Source: Actinoplanes sp. DH11
GTDB lineage: Bacteria > Actinomycetota > Actinomycetes > Mycobacteriales > Micromonosporaceae
Length of the DNA: 64,000 bases
Assembly (NCBI RefSeq): GCF_020873875.1
Contig: NZ_JAHWGU010000003.1
Span: 1-64,000 of the forward strand
Direction: 5' to 3'
Below are positions 17,520-26,468 of the stretch, piece by piece (the first letter of the stretch is position 1; the number at the start of each line of letters is the position of its first letter). Below the pieces are notes generated by a model, which saw nothing but the letters and a program-made list of their open reading frames with translations, was not told the DNA's origin and did not search any database. A program made the translations under genes and the position numbers.

Positions 17520-18115
17520 GCAGACGCGGACGGCGTCGTGGCTGCCATCCCGGCCGCGCCGCCGGCTTCGCGCGAAAGGCCCTGTCCCGGGCCGATCGCC
17601 CTGATCTGCCGGAGATCAGGGTGTCGCTCAGCAGGCGCCGAAGTAGTTCTTGGTCCCCGGCCCCGATCAGATCGATGAGGCCATCGACGCGCTCGCGCAG
17701 ATCGAGGCGCTCCACTGGTGGGGCAGCGAGACGATCCGGTAGCAGGTGCCGAGTCGGGCGCGCCGCAGCACGGCCATCAGCCGGGCTGCGGATCTGGGCG
17801 CTGGGTCGCCGATCGGCTACCGCACCCGCCAGCCGTCGTGGACGGGTCTGACGCCGGTGCCGTGCGGCAACGTCCCACAGCAGTTCGGTGACCCGCTGTA
17901 GCTGGGTGTGGTTCCACACCTCCCGCGCTTTGTCCCGTACGGACGGTGGCGGCGAGAGTGATCGGCGCTTACCAGCACTTGTGGCAGCGAGCGCGGCAGG
18001 CGGCTGCGCAGGCGCCCGTATGGTGCGAGCGAGCGGGCGGGCCGGTTGTCGTTCGCCGGGACCTAACGGCTGGTGGTTGTGATGGCGTAGCTAGGTGACT
18101 TGGAGCGTGGTGGCC
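17520..18115. other. Gap without a convincing gene
   Basis: About 600 bases. Short protein-like stretches appear on both strands: plus-strand about 17650-17740 reads VPGPDQIDEAIDALAQIEAL before a stop, and the minus strand reads LDLRERVDGLIDLIGAG over the same bases. Neither has a start site or a full frame. It looks like decayed coding DNA; I can name nothing in it. Confidence 0.4.
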
Positions 18116-18478
18116 ATGCGTAAAGTGAGCGATATGCCCGACACCGGCGGTGCCGCCGAAGTTCATGGCGAGCGGCTGTCCGGCGCGGTGGAGCTGGATC
18201 GGTCCATCGCCGGCGTGGATCCCTTCCCCGTGCGTTTCCCGGTGGTGGCACTGATCGCCTCGGCCGGCGGAATCGATGCCTTGTCGGATCACGTCGTCGT
18301 CGGCGCCGGTGACCATCTGTGCGGTGCCCTCGATAGGAAGCTGGTGACAGCCTGCCGACACGGTGGTGGCGACCGGGCCGGGCAGATCTTCGGACAAGAC
18401 CGGACTGTTGAACCGGGTTCCCACACCGCTCACCCGGCCGAACTGGGATTTCCGACGGTTGAATCGCCGGCGACCTGA
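18116..18478 (+). pseudogene. Possible CheB methylesterase N-terminal remnant
   Basis: ATG 18116 with GGAG ten bases upstream opens a frame of 120 codons. Residues about 40-58 read FPVVALIASAGGIDALSDHV, close to the CheB catalytic-domain start (P-V-V-A-x-x-A-S-A-G-G-x-x-A-L) that carries the nucleophilic Ser. What follows does not continue as CheB: no His motif, no D-G-x-x-G box. It is either a truncated CheB-like gene or a chance match. The minus strand is also open but Arg/His-rich. Confidence 0.35.
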
Positions 18479-18513
18479 CCGGCATGCCAGGCAGCCCGGT
18501 CGCAAGATCAAGA

Positions 18514-18858
18514 CTAGGTGAGGGCGTTGTCGGTGGTGTCGTAGAGGTCGAGGACCTGGTCCAGGTGGAGCAGATGGAATGACTGCAGGACGAACGGTTT
18601 GAGGGCGGCCAGGCGGATCCATCCGTGCTGTTCACGTGCGCCCTGCGCCAGATCGATGAAGGTGCCCATACCGGTGGAGTCGCAGAACGTCAGGCCGGCC
18701 ATGTCGAACACCAAGTGGGCTCGGCCGCGGTCCCACAGCGCGCTGGCCTGGGCGCGGACAAGTTCCTCTGTGCGGATGTCGAGTTCTCCGACGATATTGA
18801 TCACGGTGACGTCCGCGGTGACGTCGGCGCTGGTGACTGTCAGTCCCGACCGGTTCAT
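18514..18858 (-). CDS. STAS-domain anti-sigma factor antagonist (114 aa)
   Basis: ATG 18858 (MNRSGLTVTSADV). A single STAS domain: VTVINIVGELDIRT, then AHLVFDMAGLTFCDSTGMGTF, where the Ser of D-S-T-G near residue 62 is the phosphorylation site of SpoIIAA/RsbV-type proteins. Unphosphorylated, such proteins bind an RsbW-like anti-sigma kinase and free the sigma factor. The start overlaps the stop of the phosphatase gene by four bases (ATGA), fitting a phosphatase-antagonist pair. The cognate anti-sigma factor may be one of the MEDS-ATPases in this window. Confidence 0.9.
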   Translation of the reverse strand: MNRSGLTVTSADVTADVTVINIVGELDIRTEELVRAQASALWDRGRAHLVFDMAGLTFCDSTGMGTFIDLAQGAREQHGWIRLAALKPFVLQSFHLLHLDQVLDLYDTTDNALT

Positions 18859-20120
18859 GACCGTTCTTCGCTTTCGTCCGGAGGTGTGGGGAATGGTGGC
18901 CCTACTGAGGTGCGCTGTGCGGCGGCGGCCGACCATTCGACCAGGACCATCGCGGCGTCGTCGCTCGGTGGTCCGCCGCGGTGCTCGGCGACGGCGAGGG
19001 ATAGTCGGCGTAGCGTTTCCGGCGCCGGCAGGCGGGCCTTTTCGCATTCAGTGGCGAGTTGGGTCAGCCGGGCGGCGCCGAACAGACTGCCATCGGTAGC
19101 GCGGGCCTCGATGACGCCGTCGGTGTGCAGCAGCATCCGGTCACCGGGCTGCAGTTGCTTCTCGCCGACGCGGATGTCGGAGGTGGAACGTAGGCCCAGA
19201 GGGACGCGGGCGCCGCCGGTCACGACGCCGAGCAGGTCGGCGTCGCGCAGGATCACGGGCAGCGGGTTGCCGGCGTTGATGTAGCGCACGTGGCCGGTTT
19301 CCAGGTCGAACTGGGCCAGCAGGCCGGTGACGAACCGGGCCCGGCCGGTGGGCCCGAACTGCTCGACGAGGTTCTCGTCGGCGGCGCGTGCCTGCTCGAG
19401 CAGGTCACCGCCGGCGCGGCGGGTGGCCCGGATTGCCGACAGCGCCACCGAGCAGGCCACCGCAGCGGTCAAGCCGCGGCCCATCGCGTCGAGCAGCACC
19501 AGCCAGGCGGTGTCGCCGTCGACGGCGTAGTCGTAGCCGTCGCCGCCGATGTCGTAGCACGGCTCGATGATCGCGGTCAGCGCCAGCCGTTCGTGGCTGG
19601 AGGTCAGCGGCGGCAGCATCTGCCACATCAGCTCGGCCGCGACCGTCATCGGCTGGGCCCGTCGGGTTCCTGGCAGGATGTCGCCGGCGAACATCTTGGA
19701 GTGCACCAGGTGCGCGGCCAGGCCGGCGACCAGCTCACATCGCTGCTGCCATCCGCTGTCTCGCGGGTCGGCATTGCCGGGCAGAGCGAACCGGATCACG
19801 CCGAAGCGTTCGGTGCCGTCGAGCAGCGGCACCCACAAGCGCCTCGGGTGCTGCGGGTCCGGTTCCGGCTGCACCAGCATGTAGGAGCGGCCCGGCACGG
19901 ATTCGTCAACCGGGATCGACGACGGCGCGTGCTGGCCCGGCACCGGCAGTACGTTGAGCAGTACCTGCTCGTGATCAATCAGATACATCGTGGCGCCCAT
20001 GCCGAGCCGCGACAGCGCTGAGTCCACCTTCGGCGCCACCTCGTCGGCCTGCATCAGATGCGACGACGCCGTCATGTCGCCCAGCACCTGCAGCAGCCGC
20101 AGGTCGACGTGCTGATCCAT
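18855..20120 (-). CDS. SpoIIE-type PP2C phosphatase with GAF-like N-terminus (421 aa)
   Basis: ATG 20120 (MDQHVDLRLLQVLGD). Residues about 20-160 form a GAF-like sensor region; residues about 190-410 are the PPM/SpoIIE catalytic domain with metal-binding Asp residues in YDIGGDGYDYAV and LLDAMGRGLTAAVACS, then HTDGVIEAR and PPSDDAAMVLVEW. It should remove phosphate from a STAS antagonist, the natural partner being the overlapping downstream gene. Together they form the activating arm of a partner switch. Confidence 0.9.
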   Translation of the reverse strand: MDQHVDLRLLQVLGDMTASSHLMQADEVAPKVDSALSRLGMGATMYLIDHEQVLLNVLPVPGQHAPSSIPVDESVPGRSYMLVQPEPDPQHPRRLWVPLLDGTERFGVIRFALPGNADPRDSGWQQRCELVAGLAAHLVHSKMFAGDILPGTRRAQPMTVAAELMWQMLPPLTSSHERLALTAIIEPCYDIGGDGYDYAVDGDTAWLVLLDAMGRGLTAAVACSVALSAIRATRRAGGDLLEQARAADENLVEQFGPTGRARFVTGLLAQFDLETGHVRYINAGNPLPVILRDADLLGVVTGGARVPLGLRSTSDIRVGEKQLQPGDRMLLHTDGVIEARATDGSLFGAARLTQLATECEKARLPAPETLRRLSLAVAEHRGGPPSDDAAMVLVEWSAAAAQRTSVGPPFPTPPDESEERS

Positions 20121-20758
20121 TGCCGCAACATACGTGCTCAGCGCCGGGGTCCGACGCGTTATCCGGTCGGTTCAATGCCAGTGATTTCGCTGGTGGAACG
20201 GCAGGGAGCTGGAAGAGTTTCGTTCGCGTCACCATCGCTGGTGTTGTCATTGCTGGTCGAGGCGCCCCAGGCAGCAACCACGGCCTACCGCGCGGAGCGT
20301 CGGCGGCGACTACCGGCGTGGATCACCAGTACTGCCGTCAGTTAGCACTCCGCCATCTCCGCCGGCCCGCACCCAGCGCGCGGGTGCGAATATTCCGCGA
20401 GGGCCTTAGACCATTGGTGGTGGCCGCCCTGGGAAGCAGCGCCCTTGCCGGCCCCGGGCGGGGCCGGTACAAGCGCTTCAGGGCAGTGCCGGCCACCGCC
20501 TTGGCGGCCGGACGCGACGCCCGCCACGATCGAGGACGACGCACCGATGGCCTGATGAGGCTTTCCAGCCTGATCGTGCGGCTCAGCGCGGGTACCGGCG
20601 GGTTGCAGACCGATGGCGCCCGCGGGAGCGTGCGAACGGTGTTCAGCGGCGCCGATTCCTGCCGGAGCTGTCACGCTGGTCAAAGGCGGTCAACCGGGCG
20701 CATGCGAGATCCGCGCCCGGGGCGAGCGGAGCTGTCGCCACCGTCGAGACCTGGAAGG
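20121..20758. other. Intergenic region without a convincing gene
   Basis: About 640 bases between two minus-strand genes. Frames on both strands are open for up to 110 codons but are low in hydrophobic patterning and lack start sites. It probably holds the promoter of the phosphatase-STAS pair on its left side. I see no repeats or hairpins worth naming. Confidence 0.4.
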
Positions 20759-23278
20759 CTATCCAGAGGTGTCCGACGGGGGTGTGTGCTCCGACAGGGG
20801 CAGGTGGATGCAGGTGCTGGTACCGGATGGATTATTGGCGGCAAGGTCGATGGTGCCGCCGTGCAGGGTGACGATGGTGCGGGCGAGGCTGAGTCCGAGG
20901 CCGCTGCCGGGTGTGCCGTGGTGGCGGACGTTGCTGGCGCGGTAGAACCGGTCGAAGACGCGTTGTCGTTCTTGTTCCGGGGTGCCGATGCCGGTGTCGG
21001 CCACGCATAACCGGGCCATGCCGTCGGCCTGGTGCAGGCGGATGTGTACGTCGCCGCCGGGGCTGTATTTGACGGCGTTGGTCAGCAGGTTGTCGATGAC
21101 TTGCCGCAGCCGGGTGGGGTCGCCGTCGAGCGGCAGCCGTGGTGGTAGGTAGGTGTGCAGTCGCACGTGCGCGTCGGCCGCGGTGGGGCTTGCTGCGGTG
21201 ACGGCATCGGCGACGATGGCGGCGAGGTCGATGTGGCCGATGTGCAGGTTGACGTGTCCGGATTCGAGGCCGGCGAGATCCAGCAGCGTGTCGATGGTGG
21301 TTTGCAGTGTCGCGGTGTTGCGGGTGATGGTGTGGATCATCTGCTGGTGGTCGCTGTCGAACCTGATGGCGTCTTCGCCGAGCATGGTGGCGTTGGCGGC
21401 GATGGAGGTCAGCGGGGTGCGCACCTCGTGGCCGACCAGGGCGATGAAGTCGTCTTGAGTACGGGCGAGTTGGTGGGCCAGTTGCTGGGCGCGGCGCAGT
21501 GCGACGTAGACGCCGATCTGCGCGGCGACGCCGTCCAGCAGGACGGTGAGCAGGTCCTCGTGGACTTCGGGGGTGGCCGCGTAGCAGGTGAGAACCCCGA
21601 GCAGGGTGGTGCCGTCGCGGACCGGTACGGCCAACGCGGCCCGGACGCCGCGCGCCAGGCACACTTGTACCCGGCTCTTCTCCTGTGCGGTGTGCAGCTG
21701 GGGGCTGGCCGCGATGTCGGGCACCCAGATCGCCTGTCCGGTCTGCCAGACCCGGCCGGTGACGCCGTACCCGCGCTGTGGGGTGTGCCCGAAGAAGCCG
21801 TCCGGCTCGGCGTCGTCGATATCCCAGTGGCCCACCGAGCGCAGGTGGCCGGTGGTCTCGTCGATGAGGAACAGTTCCGCGCAGGGCCAGCCGAGGGCGG
21901 TGCCGACGGCCTGCAGCACGCCGGGTGTTGCCTCTGCTGTCGAGGAGGCGTTCCTCAGCGCGTGCTGAACGGTGCGGTGGCAGGTGCGGAACCGTTCGGC
22001 GCGGCGCATCGCGGTCACTTCGTGCGCTACCGCCACCGCGCCGAGCAGCCGGCCATCAGCGGCGCGGATCGGCTGGGCCGTGCTGGCGAAGGTGCGGATC
22101 CGGTCGCCGGGCATCGTGGTCAGCACGTCGACGCTGGCGATGTGCTCGCCGCGCAGGGCGCGCATGAGCGGGGTCTGCTGCCACGGAATGGGCTGCATCT
22201 CGGTGTCGCGCAGCAGCCCGTCGATTGCCGAGGGATAGTCGGCGGGGGGCGCGCCGCTGGCGGGGCGGCCCTGAACCTCCCGCAGTACCCGGTTCAGTAC
22301 CACGACCTGTCCCGTTTCGTCGCAGGCGACGACGCCGACGCTGAGGCTGTCCAGCAGGGCGGTGAGGAACCCGTCGTTGCGGTCGGCCCGCTCCTGGATG
22401 GTCGTCTGCTCGGACATGTCGGTCAGGAAGATGCAGGCCAGCGCGCCGGCGGCGCCACGCGCCACCGACAGCGACGCGCGCACCGGTAGCCGGTGCCCGT
22501 CGCGATGGCGTGCGCTGATCTGGCGCGGCACCGGCTGCCGGGGCCCGGCGGTGAACAGCCGGTCCAGTGCTGCCCCGATCGGCTGACCGCCGTAATCGGG
22601 CAGCAGGGTGTCCTGCAGGTGCCGGCCGCACACCTCGCCCGGCGGGTACCCGAGCATTTTCTGGGCGGCCCGGTTGAAGCCGACCACCAGGCCGTCCGGG
22701 GTCACCGCCAGGAACGCCTCCTGAAGGCCGTCCAGCAGCGTCGCACTGTCCAAGGCGGCGACGGTCGGGCCGGCCGGTTCGGTGCCAGCCGGGCGCAGCA
22801 GCTCGGCGGCTTCGACCAGGACGGTGATGTCGTGGTCGCTCCACTGCCGTGGCGCGGTGTCCAGGACGGTCAGTGAACCCACCGCACGGTCCTGGGCGTC
22901 ACGCACCGGCACCCCCAGGAACGCCCGGATCCCGAACTCGGCGGCGAGCGGATGATCGCTCAGCCGGCCACCGAAGTCGCGACGCATGTCGCCGCAGTGC
23001 ACCGGGTGGTCCTGGCTGACGATGTACTTACACACCGAGTACGCCAGCGGTGCCCGCCCGCTCGAGGTGAGTTGGCCGGGCATGTCGTGCACACCGACGA
23101 AGAACTCCTCCGTACCGCCGACCAGGGTGAGCGCCGCCATCGGCGCGTGCACCAGCCGGGCCGCCAGCCGGGCGATGGCATCCAGCGGCATCGGCTGCGC
23201 CGGCAACACCCGCCGCGCCCGGTCCGCCGCCGCCACCCGCGCGGTGTCCCCGATTACCGCCTCGTCGACCATGCTCAT
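20759..23278 (-). CDS. GAF-PAS-PAS-GAF histidine kinase (839 aa)
   Basis: ATG 23278 (MSMVDEAVIGD) is taken as the start, although the frame stays open far upstream. Order of domains: GAF of the kind found in phytochrome-like sensors (about 25-160; PMAALTLVGGTEEFFVG, YSVCKYIVSQDHPVHCGD), PAS (about 180-300; EAFLAVTPDGLVVGFNRAAQ), PAS (about 310-430; SVGVVACDETGQVVVLNRVL), GAF (about 445-600), HisKA with DDFIALVGHEVRTPLTS (phospho-His at 617), HATPase (NLLTNAVKYSPGG, ADTGIGTP, GSGLGLSLARTI). No membrane segment, so it is cytosolic. No regulator is adjacent; the lone receiver at 30.4 kb is one candidate partner. Confidence 0.9.
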   Translation of the reverse strand: MSMVDEAVIGDTARVAAADRARRVLPAQPMPLDAIARLAARLVHAPMAALTLVGGTEEFFVGVHDMPGQLTSSGRAPLAYSVCKYIVSQDHPVHCGDMRRDFGGRLSDHPLAAEFGIRAFLGVPVRDAQDRAVGSLTVLDTAPRQWSDHDITVLVEAAELLRPAGTEPAGPTVAALDSATLLDGLQEAFLAVTPDGLVVGFNRAAQKMLGYPPGEVCGRHLQDTLLPDYGGQPIGAALDRLFTAGPRQPVPRQISARHRDGHRLPVRASLSVARGAAGALACIFLTDMSEQTTIQERADRNDGFLTALLDSLSVGVVACDETGQVVVLNRVLREVQGRPASGAPPADYPSAIDGLLRDTEMQPIPWQQTPLMRALRGEHIASVDVLTTMPGDRIRTFASTAQPIRAADGRLLGAVAVAHEVTAMRRAERFRTCHRTVQHALRNASSTAEATPGVLQAVGTALGWPCAELFLIDETTGHLRSVGHWDIDDAEPDGFFGHTPQRGYGVTGRVWQTGQAIWVPDIAASPQLHTAQEKSRVQVCLARGVRAALAVPVRDGTTLLGVLTCYAATPEVHEDLLTVLLDGVAAQIGVYVALRRAQQLAHQLARTQDDFIALVGHEVRTPLTSIAANATMLGEDAIRFDSDHQQMIHTITRNTATLQTTIDTLLDLAGLESGHVNLHIGHIDLAAIVADAVTAASPTAADAHVRLHTYLPPRLPLDGDPTRLRQVIDNLLTNAVKYSPGGDVHIRLHQADGMARLCVADTGIGTPEQERQRVFDRFYRASNVRHHGTPGSGLGLSLARTIVTLHGGTIDLAANNPSGTSTCIHLPLSEHTPPSDTSG

Positions 23279-23533
23279 GGGCAGTCCTGACTTGTCGCAC
23301 GGCCCGCAAGCCACCGGTCTCGTCCGGCTGGCATTCCCTGTTTTCCCCGGAGAAACCCCGCCGCGTGCCGGGAGGGATCTCGTGAGGATGGCCGGTCCGC
23401 CCGTTGTGGCGGCTCGGGCGTGCAAGCCTCCGTTTCGGAGACTTTTGCCTGCTGAGGGTGTGAGTACCGGATGTCGGGGAAGACGGCCCCGAACCGCCGG
23501 AATCACCGGCGACGCGGCGAGAGCGGGCACCTC

Positions 23534-24517
23534 ATGGCAGATCGTGATCTGGTAGTGGCCGGCGGTTCGCTCGGCGCGCTGGAGGCAGCCGGCGCCCTGC
23601 TCGCCGGCCTGCCCGCGGACCTTGCCGCGGCCGTGCTGCTGGTCATCACCCCGGCCCGGGTACGCGACGCCGAAACCCTGGACCGTGCCGGCCCGCTGCC
23701 GGTCGCCACGGCCACCGACGGCGCCCCGCTGCTTCCCGGTCACGTCTACGTCGCCCCACCGGGCCTGCACCTGCTCGTCGGCTCCGGCCACCGCGTGCGG
23801 CTCAGTGACGCCGCGCCGTACCACCGGGTGCGGCCCGCGATCGACCCGCTGCTGCTGACCGCCGCCCGCTGGGCCGGTCCCCGCACCGTCGGCATCCTGT
23901 TGTCCGGGGTGTTCGACGACGGCATCGCCGGCCTCGCGGCGCTGGGCATGCACGGCGGGCTGACCGCCGTGCAGCACCCCGACGACGCCGCCTACCCCGA
24001 CCTTCCCGCCACCGCCCTGCGCATGCGGCCCGACCACGTCGCACCGGCCACCACCCTGGCCGGCACCCTGCCCGGGCTGCTGACCACAGCAGGCCCGGCA
24101 CCCGCCGAACTGCACCCGGTGCTGATCACGGAGACCGACATGCTCCTCCACGCCACCACCGCCGAGCGGCCTGACGACCAGCATCGCCGGCCCGTCCCGG
24201 TCGGTTGCCCCGACTGCGGTGGCGGCATCCACCGCGTCGACATCGCCGGCACCATCCGCTACGGCTGCCACGTCGGTCACGGCTTCGCCCCGCACAGCAT
24301 GCTCGCCGCGCAAGCCGACAACGCCGAAGCCGGTCTCATGACCGTCGCCTCCACCCTGCGCGACCAAGCCGAGATCTACCGACACCTCGCCGCGCAAGCC
24401 GACACCGCCGACGAAGCCGACCGGTACCACGCCGCAGCCCACACCAGCGAACACACCGCCGACACCATTCAGAACCTGCGCCAGCACGTCGGCGCGACCC
24501 GGCCGGCGAACCCATGA
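23534..24517 (+). CDS. CheB-like methylesterase-domain protein with C-terminal zinc-ribbon-like tail (327 aa)
   Basis: ATG 23534 (MADRDLVVAGG). Residues 1-190 follow the CheB catalytic domain: AGGSLGALEA (Ser), LLPGHVYVAPPGLHLLV, RPAIDPLLLTAARW, and ILLSGVFDDGIAGLAALG (Asp). The His usually found in the V-V-x-H-x-P strand is absent; here the strand reads AVLLVITPARV, so esterase activity is doubtful. Residues about 220-260 hold GCPDCGGG and YGCHVGHGF, a Cys/His tail common in actinobacterial CheB-like proteins. No receiver domain, no CheR next to it. It is divergent from the large kinase and may work with it in signalling rather than chemotaxis. Confidence 0.75.
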   Translation: MADRDLVVAGGSLGALEAAGALLAGLPADLAAAVLLVITPARVRDAETLDRAGPLPVATATDGAPLLPGHVYVAPPGLHLLVGSGHRVRLSDAAPYHRVRPAIDPLLLTAARWAGPRTVGILLSGVFDDGIAGLAALGMHGGLTAVQHPDDAAYPDLPATALRMRPDHVAPATTLAGTLPGLLTTAGPAPAELHPVLITETDMLLHATTAERPDDQHRRPVPVGCPDCGGGIHRVDIAGTIRYGCHVGHGFAPHSMLAAQADNAEAGLMTVASTLRDQAEIYRHLAAQADTADEADRYHAAAHTSEHTADTIQNLRQHVGATRPANP

Positions 24518-24643
24518 CCGGCACAGCGCGCGCGAACTGGGCAGGAAGGCGACGGACCCGGCCAATCCCGCGCTGTCGTCACAAACGGTCCGACGTCTGC
24601 CGGTGCTCTATCGTGCCGGCACGGCCATGGATTTCCCGCGTCG

Positions 24644-25030
24644 ATGGCGATCACGCACGCACAGCGAATCCGGTGCGAGAGTCAAGCCGCTGCCCGAGGC
24701 CGTACTGCGTTCAGTGCACCGACAGCACCCCACGGCGTAGTCGGCCGCGCGGGGTACGGTCTCGGGCCGCTACTGACCGCGGCTGTCGCGGACTCTGCGG
24801 CGGGCGCCCGACGTTCGCGGATGGGCCTGACCGAGCGGGAACGCGAGGTGCCGCTTCTGGTGGCGCAGGGCCTGTCGAACCTCGAGATCACCGGTCGCCT
24901 GCAGGTCGCCGAAGCAACCGTGAAGACCCACATCGGCCGGATTTTGAATAAGCTCGGCCTGCGCGATCGGGCGCAGGTGGTCGTCTTCGCCTATGGATCC
25001 GGGCTGGTGCGTCCGGGCAGCGGCAGCTGA
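24644..25030 (+). pseudogene. LuxR/NarL-type regulator, C-terminal fragment
   Basis: The frame ends with a complete LuxR-type helix-turn-helix ([20 protein letters not shown], then [17 protein letters not shown]) and the usual [10 protein letters not shown] tail of NarL-type regulators. Only a short linker resembling the inter-domain region precedes it; the receiver domain is missing and no neighbouring frame supplies it. A conserved Leu in the first helix is Pro (REVPLLV), which should harm the fold. It is a truncated regulator. The rest of the gap 24518-25238 shows no other gene. Confidence 0.6.
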
Positions 25031-25238
25031 TTCCGGGTCAGGTTACGCGGTACGGACGGCGCTGTTCCGTCTCAACGCAGCCATCGCCGCCAGCCCAACC
25101 CTGGGGCCGGTATGCACGGGCAGTAGACAGCGTCCGCGGGAACACAAAACTGCGGAATCAGAGCGTGCCGTGACAGTCGGGAATTCGGGGCCGTCTGAAG
25201 GATGCCACGGCTGGTCGGTGTACGGTGCCGCGCACACG

Positions 25239-26240
25239 TCATGCGCTATGCAGGACGGCGTGCGGGAAGTACAGCCGTATCGAGGTTCGGCCCGCAACGG
25301 TGTTGATGAGTGCGATGTCGGCCAGTTGCCGGGCAAGCCAGAGCCCGCGCCCGCCGGGGGCGGCGCCAGTGGTGTTCGGGTGGTGGAAGCCGGCAACGGC
25401 CGGTACCGGCAGGCCGGCGGTGTCGTCGCATTGGACGACGAGGGTGCTGTCGCGGCGCCAGGCACGGACCCGGACCGCGGTAGCGGCGTGGCGTAGTGCG
25501 TTGCTGGCCGTTTCGGTCACCGCGACGATGAGATCGTCGGTGGGTTCGTCAGCGAAGCCGTGGCGGGTTGCCCAAGCCGTCAGCGTCGCGCGCAGGTCGC
25601 TGAGTTCGGCGACCTCGGTCAAAGTTCGGTCATGGTCGACGTGTGGTGGCGCCGGGGACAGCGGCGTCCGGGACCAATTGGTCAGGTACTGCTGCGGTGG
25701 CTGGTACTCGAGATTGGGCTGCGAGCCCGCCGGGGTCAGCAAACGTGGATGGGTACGCCGTACTCCTCGCAGGACGACATCGGGGTGGCGGCGGCTGTCC
25801 CAGAGGCAGGTCACCGCCGAGGGGTACGGGGCGTACGCGTCATTGCAGGCCGCCTCGTACGCGAGGTACGCGGCGACCCGGGTGGGGCGCAGGGCCGTGT
25901 CTGTCCGCTCGATCAGGTCGGGTTCGGCGACGACCTGAACCCGGCGCTGCGACTGCGCCTGCTGGGACAGGTAACGGCGGAAGCCCTCGTAGGCGAACCC
26001 GAGTCGCTGGTAGAACATCGCGGGATCAGCCCAGCGCAACGAACCGGTCCGGTCGGGAAGCTGGTCGGCAAGCAGTTTGCGAGTGTGCTCGCTGACAACC
26101 AGCAGTACTTCGTCACAGATGGCTGCCGCGCGGTGCAGCTCGGGTATCAGCGAGGTGCTCAGGTCGTCATCCGTGCCGGCGATCAGCGCACTGTGAACGA
26201 ACGCGTCACCATCCTGGTGGCCGTCGTGGTCCACGATCAT
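25239..26240 (-). CDS. MEDS-domain plus ATPase anti-sigma regulatory protein (333 aa)
   Basis: Residues about 15-195 match the MEDS (DcmR-type sensory) domain: AFVHSALIAGTDDDLS, CDEVLLVVSEHTRK, AVTCLWDSRRHPDVVLRGV, RTHPRLL. Residues about 210-325 are a GHKL ATPase of the RsbW kind: DDLIVAVTETASNALRHA (N-box), VQCDDTAG, GRGLWLARQLADIA. Such fusions likely act as anti-sigma kinases gated by a ligand of the MEDS domain. It is a paralogue of the gene at 58.1 kb, sharing the same order and many identical blocks. It lies beside a PP2C phosphatase on the same strand. Confidence 0.85.
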   Translation of the reverse strand: MIVDHDGHQDGDAFVHSALIAGTDDDLSTSLIPELHRAAAICDEVLLVVSEHTRKLLADQLPDRTGSLRWADPAMFYQRLGFAYEGFRRYLSQQAQSQRRVQVVAEPDLIERTDTALRPTRVAAYLAYEAACNDAYAPYPSAVTCLWDSRRHPDVVLRGVRRTHPRLLTPAGSQPNLEYQPPQQYLTNWSRTPLSPAPPHVDHDRTLTEVAELSDLRATLTAWATRHGFADEPTDDLIVAVTETASNALRHAATAVRVRAWRRDSTLVVQCDDTAGLPVPAVAGFHHPNTTGAAPGGRGLWLARQLADIALINTVAGRTSIRLYFPHAVLHSA

Positions 26241-26468
26241 CGCCTCCCCTCACGGACTCAAGGGCCACAGCCCCAATGGTCTTGATCGTTTGGTGTCCGG
26301 CTCTCCTGGTCTTGGCGGCTGAGTCCGCGGCGCCGATGCCGCGGATGACCGCACAAGGCGTATATGATCCGATACCCTCGCCGCTGTCGCCTATGCGGGC
26401 GCAACACTGCGGGCTTAGGCAGGCCGCGCGCCAACGCACACACACGGGTGCTGCGGGTGACGTCGTGG

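Noticed and set aside
26372..26377. GGGTAT on the minus strand upstream of the first MEDS-ATPase as a sigma-B-type -10
   Set aside because: No -35-like GTTT lies 14-17 bases before it, and it is over 130 bases from the start codon.
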